From positions 4,774,001 through 4,838,000 of the forward strand of contig CM056876.1 in assembly GCA_029876055.1 (NCBI GenBank): a stretch of 64,000 nt of DNA, read 5' to 3'. Each line of letters opens with the position of its first letter. Within the stretch, counting starts at the first letter, position 1. Made by a program: the position numbers and the translations under genes. Under the pieces are notes generated by a model. It was not told the DNA's origin, made no database searches, and worked only from the letters and a program-made list of their open reading frames with translations. Below are positions 23,096-32,919 of this stretch, in pieces. Source of the DNA: Madurella fahalii. Taxonomy: Eukaryota > Ascomycota > Sordariomycetes > Sordariales.

Positions 23096-24117
23096 TTACA
23101 ATGACAGGGTCGGCACGAATAACCTTTTTCTTGTTTAAAAAGAAAACCCACCGACACATATATTACTATTCTTTCTACAGCGCTTTACCCAAATTAGTGT
23201 GTGCCGGACCATCTATCGTTATATTCCCCCGAAATATACATACACTGTTATAATGGGCTCTTCTACCGTAGTCCTTAATCCTCAATATGCGTCTCGTACT
23301 CGATGATAGTGAGTTGGGTAAAACAGTCCCCCAGGATCTGAGGCCCTTTGGTCAGAGGGAGCTCTATCTGCATACGTTGTTTGAAATTGTCGGGGCTTCA
23401 GGAACCTACTGTTGTGGTTGTCTGGCCTTGTCTGCCCTGTCCATCTTCTCTGCCCGGCCGCAGGTCGTCTTTCCCTTCCCTTCCCTCTTGTTTTGATGTG
23501 TAGGTAGGCGTAGATGTGTCACGGTGTTTCTGCACCATTTCAGTATTCCAGACGGAAAGCCGAATTTCCACTCACCGCTTTCCTTATCTGAGTAGTGATC
23601 AAACTTCCCAATTAATGCAGTTAAATAGTGGGTTCATAGCGGGCACAATGCCTGGGACCTAGCGGACAGTCCTGTCCTTAACCTGTAGGAAAACACAGGG
23701 CGACCAGGTTTCAAATTCACACGTCATGCGTTCACACATACGATCTTGGGCAGCTCACTCACTTTTGGTCCCAGCCTCCGTATCAGGCTCTGTACAGTAT
23801 GTTTTGGGGGCGTGGGACGAGCTTCCAGATAGTTCCTAGCTGAGCTGTTGGCCTAGACGCAAGATCGTTGCAAGGCTGTCATTGCTGTCATGGTGTGCGT
23901 ATCAAACACTAGTACTTTGCATAGTCGAGTAATAATGCGAATTTTGGTGGTTGGGCGTTTTTGCCATGGCCTTGGATTTACCTTCTGCCGGGATTATAGT
24001 TAGGGATAAGCTTACAGTCTCTGTTAACCATCATTCCTCCCCGTACGGCAGAGGAATCTGACCCCCAATTAGGGTGTGCTCCAGATTTCCCTGTTGCGAC
24101 AGAAAGTGATTTTTGAG
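23096..24117. other. Intergenic spacer left of the Fot1/pogo element
   Basis: Composition is AT-richer than the coding parts of the window. I see no gene and no further terminal repeats. Confidence 0.35.
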
Positions 24118-24119
24118 TA

Positions 24120-25981
24120 ACGTGTTTTATCAGTGAGTGGGCCATATCAGCGAGTAGGCCACTTTTTACGCGACGCGACACCTTTACCCTCAACAACAAA
24201 CTTCCCTCCACATCTAAAATGCCCTCGAAATCAAATGAAGCCCATATAATCTTAGCCCTTCAAGCTCTTCAAAAGGACAAGAATCTAAGCGTGCGAGCCG
24301 CAGCTAAGATCTATAGAGTCGCCCGAAATACCCTAGGGCGCCGACGCGACGGCAAGCCTATACGACGCGATACTACGCCGAAGTCGAGGAAGCTCACTGA
24401 ATTGGAAGAGGAGGCTATTGTTCAATATATTGTTGAGCTAGATGCCCGAGGATTTCCACCAAGGTTGCGTAGTGTAGAAGATATAGCCAACCAACTACTC
24501 CATGTACGCAACGCGCCCCCTGTCGGCAAGCTCTAGGCCCATCGATTTATCAAACGTAAGGAAGAGATTCGAATGCGCTGGTCGCGTAGATACGACTTCC
24601 AGAGGGCCAAATGCGAGGATCTAAAGGCTATTGGCGAGTGGTTCGCCCTCGTACGGAACGTCAAGACCAAGTATAGTATTGTAGATAACGATATCTACAA
24701 CTTCGACGAGACTGGGTTTATAATGGGCATCATCTTCGCGGGTATAGTAGTTACGACCTCGGATAGCCGTAGCAAGGCAAAGCTAGCTCAGCCTAGTAAC
24801 CGCGAATGGGCGACGGTTATCCAGAGAGTCAATGCCCTCGGCTGGGCTATCCCTCTGTTTATCATCTTGGTTACGCAGTACTACCTTGCTAACTGGTATA
24901 CCGAATACAACCTCCCGGCTAACTGGCATATCGCAACCACCGAGAACGGCTGGACTACCAATATAGTAGGCCTAGATTGGATCAAGCACTTCGACTACTA
25001 TACGGCGCCCCGGATAAAGGATAAGTACCAGTTATTAATCCTCGACGGCCATGAGAGCCACCACTCGACCGAATTCGAGCTCTATTGCCAGCAGAACAAC
25101 ATTATTACGCTCTATATGCCTCTGCATTCCTCGCACCTCCTCCAGCCACTCGATGTCGGCTGCTTTAGGCTGCTAAAGAAGGCGTATAGTCGCCAGGTTG
25201 AAGACTTGATACGGATGTATATCAACCATATAAGCAAGCTCGAGTTCCTTTGCAGCTTCCGTGAGGCCTTCTTCGCCTCGATGACAGAAAAGAATATCCA
25301 GGGTGGCTTTGCAGGTACTGGCTTTATGCCGTACGATCCAGAGAGGGTGATATCTAAGTTGGATATGAAGCTTCGTACACCAACACCCCTGGCTCGCAGG
25401 CCGGCATACCACAACCTTGGGTCTTCCAGACACCACACAACTCTCGAGAAGCAACCTCGCAGTCAACGCTTATTAAGACTCGCATTGCCAACCATCAAAA
25501 CAGCTCTCCGACTTCGATATTGACTGCGGTGGACCAGCTTACTAAGGGTACGATGGCTGTAATGCACCAGGTGGCCCTGCTTCAGTCAGAGGTCTCTTCG
25601 CTCCGTAAGGCCAACGAGGCACTTAGTAAGCGCCGGAGAGCTAAAAAAACACGTGTACAGCTTGGAGGATCACTTTCAGTACAAGATACAAAGGATCAAC
25701 TAGACCAGAAGGCCGTGGTGGGGGAGGTGGCGCAAGAAAAGGAGCAGGATGGTGGTAGTGCAGGGGGGAGTCGTATAAAGGTTCGGTGCTGTGGTGTGTG
25801 CGGCAAGCCTGGCTATAATGCCCGCACTTGCCAGGAGGTTGCAGAAGCATCGGATTCAGCTGCTTCCGATGTAATAATAGTTGGTTCCTAATGTTGTTGT
25901 CTTGCAATTGAGGGTAGTTGTCGTAGGGGTAGCGGGAGGTGGCCCACTCGCTGATATGGCCCACTTACTGATAAAACACGT
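24120..25981 (+). mobile_element. Fot1/pogo-type DNA transposon, full length, inactivated
   Basis: The 1862-bp element has 43-bp terminal inverted repeats (24120-24162 and 25939-25981) that match at 41 of 43 positions. It is flanked by the TA duplication typical of the Tc1/mariner-pogo superfamily (24118-24119 and 25982-25983). The TIRs begin ACGTGTTTTATCAG and contain two AGTGGGCC-like boxes, possible transposase-binding repeats. Length, TIRs and the CENP-B-like transposase fit the fungal Fot1/Pot2 group. The internal gene carries one in-frame stop and one frameshift (see next entry), so this copy cannot make full-length transposase. Complete ends mean it could be moved by a transposase supplied in trans. 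Confidence 0.9.
24219..25891 (+). pseudogene. Fot1/pogo transposase with a premature stop and a frameshift
   Basis: The gene spans about 558 codons but is broken twice. A TAG at 24534-24536 interrupts a position where relatives have Trp (TGG), a TpG-to-TpA change as made by RIP. A one-base loss in the C-run at 25386-25389 moves the tail into another frame. Order of parts: N-terminal CENP-B/psq helix-turn-helix (NLSVRAAAKIYRVARNTLGR), Tc5-type second DNA-binding part, then the DDE_1 core. The catalytic aspartates are at 24705 (NFDETGF), 25044 (LDGHESHH) and 25152 (QPLDVGCF), spaced as DD35D. After the frameshift comes a coiled coil (LLQSEVSSLRKANEAL) and a zinc knuckle in which the expected His is Tyr (CGVCGKPGYNARTC, TAT at 25814-25816). 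That is again a CpA-to-TpA type change. Confidence 0.85.
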
Positions 25982-26134
25982 TAACTGCCCCCGACTTTCA
26001 TGCAACCGCCTCAGCTTTTGGAACCACGGTACTGAAAATTGCGCAAAATTCGCCGTTTTCGCCAAGAGACATTGTACCACGCTAATGCGCTCGCTTCACT
26101 CGCGACAACAGGGACTCAACGTTCTCCTGACGGA

Positions 26135-26490
26135 TGTTGGCTGTGACGGCCGCTGTGACTACCTTTTTGTCGCGCTGGAAATCGCACTTGTGGAGCTCGG
26201 CTCCTGACCGCCGAGCTCAGCAGCTCATTACGTAAGCTCGCCCAGACCATTTTCCTTTGTATTTAAGCCAGTCCTTCAGTCTCCTACTGCAGTAGATAGA
26301 TCTTCAGAGACTTCAACCTTTCTATGTATTTCCTACGACCTCTGCTGAGCTCCTGTACGCGTGACACTTTTTTCTTCTCTCTGCCCGCTAATCTACCTTA
26401 TCCACAGGCCCGAAGTATAAGTCCTAACCCTTGTTGGCCAAGCCACTAGTCCAATAGCCCAGTTGTATCTCTGTCACACTTTTGCCAACA
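26135..26490. repeat. Candidate solo LTR
   Basis: A 356-bp stretch starts with TGTTGGC and ends with the exact inverse GCCAACA, the TG..CA end type of retroviral-like LTRs. It contains a TATTTAAG box near 26262 and a pyrimidine-rich second half. It is followed at once by CAACGGGGGACTCAGG, and a similar CAACAGGGACTCAAC lies just before it. No 5-bp target duplication and no second LTR were found, so the call is tentative. Confidence 0.35.
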
Positions 26491-26940
26491 CAACGGGGGA
26501 CTCAGGAGCACACCATTTTAATCTCTGATTCTCTAGAGAAGAGTATTCCGGGAACTTCCCCGCCCCTGGGTCCTGTTGCCAAGTCGGTTGCCTAGCTTTG
26601 CCGTGGGTCGTTGTGCCTCGAGCGTAGAGTGTGAGCAGTGGTCCGAGGTTTACCTCCCAGGATGATCAGCGCGGACTGGCGCGTAACACGGCCCTTAAAT
26701 GGTGTTCAAAAAGAATGGGCGCCACGATTGATTGGCTTGTTGAAGTGGGGCTATGAAAGTACAATACAATCCTGGTTGTTTGTTAGCATGTGACTTGGTA
26801 CGACCCCACTAACCCTACTTTGGAAGAGGGCCCAGGAACCCTCTATCCGACCAAAATTCGGGCACATTCCAAAACCTACCGTCTACAACTCCATCAAAAT
26901 CACCAGTTTTCTATCATACTACCCACTCACATCGAAACCA

Positions 26941-27272
26941 GGCCAAGCAGAAAACTTACAACAGGATAACGCCCCTTCCCACAGCTCAAAATCCACACGA
27001 GTCTTCATGATGGAGTACTTCCCTAGCGCCCAGATTGTTACCTGGCCGCCTCACAGCCCAGATTTGAACCCAACTGAGCACGTGTGAACTTGGATGAAGC
27101 GATGGATTGATAGGCGATATATTCAGCGGCTTACTTGGAATGCCCTCAAGGTAGCAGTTGCGGAGGCGTGGGCAGCAGGCCCAACGGTTACCTTCTGAAG
27201 GTGGTTCACTCGGCGCCCGGACGGTTCCAGATAGTTTCAAGAATGCGGGGCGGTATACCGAATACTAGTTGA
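26941..27272 (+). pseudogene. Tc1-type transposase remnant (C-terminal third)
   Basis: From about 26941 the frame reads GQAENLQQDNAPSH, the second-Asp motif of Tc1 elements, and then TWPPHSPDLNPTEHV, which carries the third acidic residue. A TGA at the following codon interrupts the usual VW motif. After a frameshift near 27197 the tail resumes as LKVVHSAPGRFQIVSRMRGG and stops at 27270-27272. The N-terminal two thirds and both TIRs were not found. It is a dead relic. Confidence 0.75.
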
Positions 27273-28099
27273 GACTTGTTTTGTCAGCTAATTTGTATGG
27301 AATTTGATGTATCTTTTGGTTTCAGCCTGTCCCTCTTCTCCTTTGACTGATTCTGTTGATTGGCTTCAGCACCATGTCCAGATCCACTACAAGTACCACG
27401 CTACTGAACCTTCAAGGTAGGATTGGAGGCCGACTTGGTGCAAGCGGTTCATGCATAGTACCTCACACCTAGCAGATCTAAGCGGCCGAAAGGTTAAGCT
27501 CATGTTGAAATGTATGTACCATATGTACTTTACACCAAATAGGCGAGTGACCCCAAGGGGTCGTTCCCCTACCTCGATATGCAGGCGGGACTGCATTTGT
27601 TCGTCGGGTACTCGGCGATGAAAGTCGGCCCCCACCAGGAGCCCGACATAAACGCGAACAAATCTGGCCCCCATACCAAGTGCCGGATACAGAATACTCC
27701 TGCCACGCCCCACTATTTCGCTTAGTCGTCGTTTACATCCGTCGTCTTGTCTCGCTGTCCTAGACACCAAAATAGTGGGGCGTGGCACGGGTTTACAGAG
27801 GTAATCCCTTAAAATACAATCCACACCCTCAACATCTTCCACCATTGCTTTGCTTTTCCGCGCGTACTAGTGGATCAGAAAGGTACTTCTACTTCTATAT
27901 TTAATATTCAATTTACTACGCATTGAGGTCGACACCCGCCTAGAACACAAAGAATCAATTGCACATCGAGCAACGGCGGGCCCTGGACGCTCTGCACCGC
28001 GCGCCAGTCAAAGTTGCTTAACGAGCATCACCACTTCTTCCTTAGCTCCCCTATCGTTCAGCAAGCCCAGCACTCAGGAAGCTAGCATTGAGCTGTGCC
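27273..28099. other. Spacer between Tc1 remnant and C2H2 gene
   Basis: Holds the 87-bp inverted repeat and a minus-strand open frame at 27387-27845 that spans it. That frame is not convincing as a gene. The right end should be the promoter and leader of the gene starting at 28100. Confidence 0.35.
27701..27787. repeat. 87-bp structure with perfect 18-bp inverted repeats (MITE-like)
   Basis: TGCCACGCCCCACTATTT at 27701-27718 is repeated exactly in inverted orientation at 27770-27787, around a 51-bp loop. No clear target-site duplication flanks it, so it may be a miniature transposon, a hairpin, or an internally deleted element end. Confidence 0.6.
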
Positions 28100-29653
28100 A
28101 TGTTCAGAACGCCGGGGAGATTCTTTCGAGAACTTGGGCCACTGCTTACCTGCTGCCTTGCGAACCTGGTTAGCTTTTGATTATTTAGTCCAATCCATGA
28201 TACATCCGCTAAACAATGCGGGAGAACTTGTGAATAGTGCTGACAATGAACTGCTAAAGTGGCTCCTAAAATCCGAGTACATGTTCGACAAACTCTCTAA
28301 ACAGCTTCAGAGAGAGTTTTATCAACCGCTGGTCTATGTCTTGACCTTCTTCCGTCTCGTTTTCGAATTTCCGCGTGGCATAAGGCACCTTTGCACAACC
28401 ATGCCGTGGACGATCTGGCCAGCTCTGGTTGTACTATGGGGCGTCTGTTGGATGTTTCATCTCCCAGTCGGAGTGGATGACGTTGCTGCAGCCGAAAGGA
28501 TTCTCTTTGCTCAGGAAGAGGCAAACATCCAAGGTCTGCATCCCACTCCAAATCTCACAGGTGGTCAGGAGCTAACCATAGGATAGAGCGCTCATGGGAA
28601 ATATGGGATATATTTACACCCTACCTTGATGATACAACCAATGACGACTCATTCGCCCAGGGTGGAAACGAAGCTTTCCCTGCTGCCCAGGGTTCGGGTC
28701 CCGGCCATCAGCCAGCGCAAATGGAAGGCTCCACACTTGACGACACTTCAAGTTTTGTCGAATCGTTCCTGGCTCAAAGTCATCCAAATGAGTCTTACCC
28801 ACATCTCTCCTCGACTGCTACTACGTCTATAGCAAATCCCGTAGACCTCGACTCATCACCCCCGCCCGAGCAAACAAGCTCACCGCGGCCAATCCAAAGT
28901 CTCTCTCTAGTTGCCGCATCGTCCGCCTCTTCCTCATCTCGTGGGCCCCGTCATCCATCTCAGCCCGGTACAGGGAGGATTAGACGAAGCAGGAGCGCAA
29001 CAGCCTCCCCCGGGGTCTTGAACTTTGCGTGTGTACCTTCATATCAGCATCTCCCCTACTAGTATTTAGATCTAGCCATGAACTGACACCTACCTAGCAC
29101 CTACAGGCCTGCCGTTTCAGCCTCGCTGCGGTGTCCAGGCTGTGAAAAGCTCTTCTCGCGCCCAGATGCCCTCGCACGCCACCAGCGCGAGCAGAGACAT
29201 GGGGAAACATCATCCAAAAGCGCCGACGAGGTCCAGGAATTCTGCTGCCCCATACCAGGGTGTAGGAAGTCCAAGAGCGGCGCAGGATTCAAGAGACACG
29301 ATAAGTTGCAGCAGCATCTCAGGACGTCATGCAAGGCACGCCGGCGGCGCGCGTCCTCCGCCAGCTTCGTCTCCGCGCCCGGGGGATCTGCCCAGCCAGC
29401 CAAGATAGGAGGTGACGGCGCGAGCGGGTCGCCTTCGCCCCCGAAAAACAGACCCGAGCAAGGCACAGGCCGTACAACGCCGGCCGAAGCAGACGATGCT
29501 GGGCTCGACAACGTGGATAAGATCGCGCCCCTACAGCGATTCTACCACCAGGAAGAAGAAGCCCTCCGCGCAAAGGAGCAAGAGTGCCAGCGTGTGCGTG
29601 AGCGGCTCGCCCATCTGCGAGAGGTTATCGATATGTTTAAGAAAGCGGTTTAG
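28100..29653 (+). CDS. C2H2 zinc-finger protein with N-terminal hydrophobic segments
   Basis: Four exons fit in frame: 28100-28168, 28260-28533, 28587-29028 and 29107-29653, giving 443 aa. The donor of intron 2 (GTCTGC) is weak, but the junction gives a smooth protein (EEANIQERSWEIWDIFTP). The first 115 residues contain hydrophobic stretches, the clearest being WTIWPALVVLWGVCWMFHLP. A Ser/Pro-rich low-complexity part follows. Then come a classical finger CPGCEKLFSRPDALARHQRE with a second His five residues after the first, and a second, less regular finger (CCPIPGC, HDKLQQHLRTSC). The C-terminus is a Glu/Arg coiled coil (ALRAKEQECQRVRERLAHLR). DNA binding is likely. The hydrophobic segments suggest either membrane attachment or a mis-modelled N-terminus. 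The gene borders the transposon island. Confidence 0.6.
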
Positions 29654-30194
29654 GAATTGGCGTCGGCCGATTGGACAGGAGTTGTCCGAGAGAGAGAGAG
29701 ATCTTCAGAGATAGATGCGTCCAATACTGCCAACCGTCATGCAGTCGCCGGTCGGCAATGCAGATTGGCAATAGGTCTCAGAATCAGACGGGGCCGATAT
29801 TAACGGGTCAGCTGAAGCGCAGCTTCAAGGACGTGCTTTACAATGTGAATACACGAACTTGAAGCACTGCAATGAGGCTTTCCTCGAATAATGAAAAGGA
29901 AGGATGCAGCTTGCAATAATTAGGGGTCGGACACGGAGCAGTGTTGATAGTAAGAGGAAGGACTCATTCAATGCCTCCCTTCCTTCACAAAGTTTTCCTC
30001 GAATGTTTCTTATTACTCTCTCACTCTCTCTCTGAGCCGCTGCCTAGAGAAAGCGACCAACAAACATAGCGGGGAATCCAAGCACTAGTCTAACACTATC
30101 GCGGCTCATTCGCCAGTGTAAATCCCTACCCTACTCAACCCAGCAAACAAACCAACCTCACCCTATCCGTCAAAACACACACCGCCCAACTCCA
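29654..30194. other. Convergent 3' intergenic region
   Basis: The C2H2 gene (plus) and the sulfate permease gene (minus) converge here, so this holds their 3' UTRs. A short (GA)n run is at 29690-29700 and a CT-rich run at 30015-30032. No gene was seen. Confidence 0.5.
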
Positions 30195-32842
30195 TCACCC
30201 GCTCCAATCCGATACTTTCCTCTCCAGACTCCTCACCGCGCTCGCCACGGCCGTCTCAACATCGACGTGGAAGTACGGCCTGTTCACTCCATAGAGCGGC
30301 ACAAACCTGGCACTGGTGCCACCGCCACCAACGTTGGTATTCCCGCCCGACGACACGACCGGGCTCACCTCCCCGCCGCCGTTCCCCACCTCCGAAACCT
30401 CCACCTCGTCAGCCTTGGATCTCACCTCGGCAGCCCCCTCGCCATGCCTCTTGGCAGTCTCCAAAGGGCGGGTCGCTTTGCCGGCGCCGTCGGCGGAAGC
30501 CGCAGCCTCAGCGAGCGCGATCAGCGGGCCGGAACTCTTCAAGCCCTTCTCGGGATCGACGCCGTCGACGCTCTCGAGGGCCCTGTCGGCGCCGAAACCG
30601 CTCGCCACCAGGGCGCGCTTGGTCCAGCGGTTGGCGACGCCGGCAAAGTGCCACTCGACCTTTTCCGGGTCGGCGTACCGGTCGAACTGGTTCCGCAGGT
30701 CCACCAGGGCCTGCGCGGCCGTGACGTCGAGGAAGTTGACGGCGGCGAAGTCGAGCACCACGGCCCGCAGCACCGGCCGCGCCGTCATCTCCTCGTTCAG
30801 CCGCGCGGTCGCGCCCCGCCGCGGGCCCGGGTCGTTCCACGGCCGGTCGCCCACCTTGTCGTACTTGTCGAGCTGCGTGCGGCGCGTGTGCCGGAAGATG
30901 TGGATGGTGAGCGTGTCCAAGTGGCGGGCCGAGTTGACGTAGTTGAGGCCCTCGCCGAAGCGGTAGATGAAGACGCCCGGGTGCGGGGACTTGATGTCTG
31001 CTAGCGGGTTGGAGAGGTCGCTGCGGTCGAGCGCGATGTAGGCCGCGTGGGAGAGCTTCTCGCCGGTCAGCGGGTCTGTGTCTCGGGCGGTGCCGGGATT
31101 GAGGTTGCCGCTAGCTTGGAGGAGGGCGTTCCGTGGGACGGCGTGAGTGTCAACCCTGCCCAGGAACCTCCCGGGGCTCTTGGCCATGCGGAAGAGAAGG
31201 ACGGCGGCGGACGCAGCGATGGTGACATAGATGCCGTTCTCGATCGAGGTGAAGATGGAGACGAAGACACCGGCGAAGAAGATGACGGCCTCGAGCGGGG
31301 ACGTCTGCCAGTACTTGTAGACTTCGCGGGGCGGCGTGATGAGATCGCCGACGGCGTGGATGATGATGGCAGCGAGACCGCTGGTCGGGATGTAGAAGAA
31401 GACAGAGGTGAGGGCGTAGAGCGCCAGGAGGACGATGACGGCAGTGAAGATGCCGGCCAGGGGTGTCCGGACACCGGCCTTAGCCTTGATGGCGGTGCGA
31501 GAGAATGAGCCCGTGGCTGGGTACCCGCCGAGGAACGGCCCGAATACGTTGGTAAAGCCGATCGCAACAAGTTCCTGCGAAGGATTGATGATGTAGTTGT
31601 TGACGCGGCCAAAAGATTTAGAGATGGCAATGTGCTCGATCAACAGGACCAGGATGGTCGTGGGGATATCAGGGCCGATCGCTCCCAGGATTTCTCGGTT
31701 GATTGCAGGAGGACCAACGTGCTGAAAGCCTTGATGGAGAGACGCAGGTTAGCAAAAACAAGGGATTTCGTAAATTTCTGACGGTAAGCACTCACCGCTG
31801 GGCACCGTGCCGAGGATCCTGAACTTTGCCTTGGACGCGTCCGAGACGTTCCGATTGACAAGCCAGCTGACAAGGATGTAGAGGATGACGATAAAGGCCA
31901 TGCGCAGAGTCGAGATGAAGAACCAAGTCTTGGCCCGGCTTGGGTGTCTCCTCCCCATGAAGCCGCAGAACCAGCGGATAAAGTAGAGGCCAAACAAGGC
32001 TGTCAATCCCATTGCAGCGTCCAGCCTGGCTCGTGGCAAACCCCTGAGGGTGTTGATGATGACGAGATATGTCTCCTCGCGCGTGTTGACGTTCGAGATA
32101 CCCATCAAGCCGGGGACTTGGCCGGAGGCGATACTGATGGCAGAGCCGGTCATGAAGGCGCCGATAGCGACGAGCGGAATGAATTCTACAATGAAACCCG
32201 CTCTGATTAGACCCAGGAACAAGAGGACCACTCCGGAGATGAGCGCCAGACTCCGGGCAATGACGTCGGCGTTGAGGTCGGGATGCGTCTGTTGCACCTT
32301 GATGACGATATTCCCGACAATGGTAGACATGACAGCCACAGCCTGTGTTGCCTGGTTAGGGCATGCAAAGGGAAACGCGCGGGGCTGCGAATACTCACGC
32401 CAATGGTAATATCCTTCGACGTCGCGAACGCCCAGTACAGCAGGAAGCCGACGAACGACGTGTACAAGCCGTACTCTGGCGGCAGCTTGGCGAGCAGCGC
32501 GTACGCCATGCCCTGCGGCACGACGACGAAGCCAACTGTGACGCCTGCGCTTGTCAGCTACTAGCTATGTGCGACTCGGGGATGGGGTGCTCTACCTGCG
32601 ATGATATCCCCCAGCAACCATGTCACGTTGTAGTGGAAAATCCAGCCCAAGAATGGGAACAGCTCCTTGAGGTAGTTGGTGATGCCAGAGATTGTGGGGA
32701 AGAGCTCGAGCAAGAACTCCTTGGTGGAGGGCTCCGCCTCGGTGTAGGAGCCATCATCGTACGAAGTGTAGTCGTCGAGAGACTCGTTGGGATCGATGCC
32801 GAAGAACCTCTTGGCGCGGTCGCCATACTTGCCCGGTGCCAT
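30195..32842 (-). CDS. SulP-family sulfate permease
   Basis: Four exons on the minus strand, 32842-32596, 32544-32399, 32342-31796 and 31729-30195, give 824 aa, normal for fungal sulfate permeases (SUL1/CYS-14 type). A cytosolic N-terminus (about 60 aa) precedes a 10-14-helix SulP membrane domain with signature regions GFVVPQGMAYALLAKLPPEY and FGPFLGGYPATGSFSRTAIK. From about residue 550 to the end there is a cytosolic STAS domain (VLRAVVLDFAAVNFLDVTAA). The protein should import sulfate with protons across the plasma membrane for cysteine and methionine synthesis. Introns have GT-AG ends and CTAAC-like branches. A TATATAAAG box for this strand lies at 32911-32919, about 70 bp upstream of the start codon. 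Which of the fungal paralogues it is cannot be told here. Confidence 0.9.
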
Positions 32843-32910
32843 GATAGTCGCCGGCGTGCGAGTGGGTATAGCTTGGGAGGCAACAATAACCGTCGGGGAC
32901 CTGCAGCGAG

Positions 32911-32919
32911 CTTTATATA
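32911..32919 (-). promoter_or_regulatory. Probable TATA box of the sulfate permease gene
   Basis: On the minus strand the sequence reads GTATATAAAG about 70 bp before the ATG at 32842. Confidence 0.4.

Noticed and set aside
27387..27845. 152-codon minus-strand frame
   Set aside because: It runs through the 87-bp inverted repeat and has no recognisable protein pattern.
20577..29653. Starship-type giant element
   Set aside because: No DUF3435 tyrosine recombinase or matching element ends were seen; only small transposon relics.
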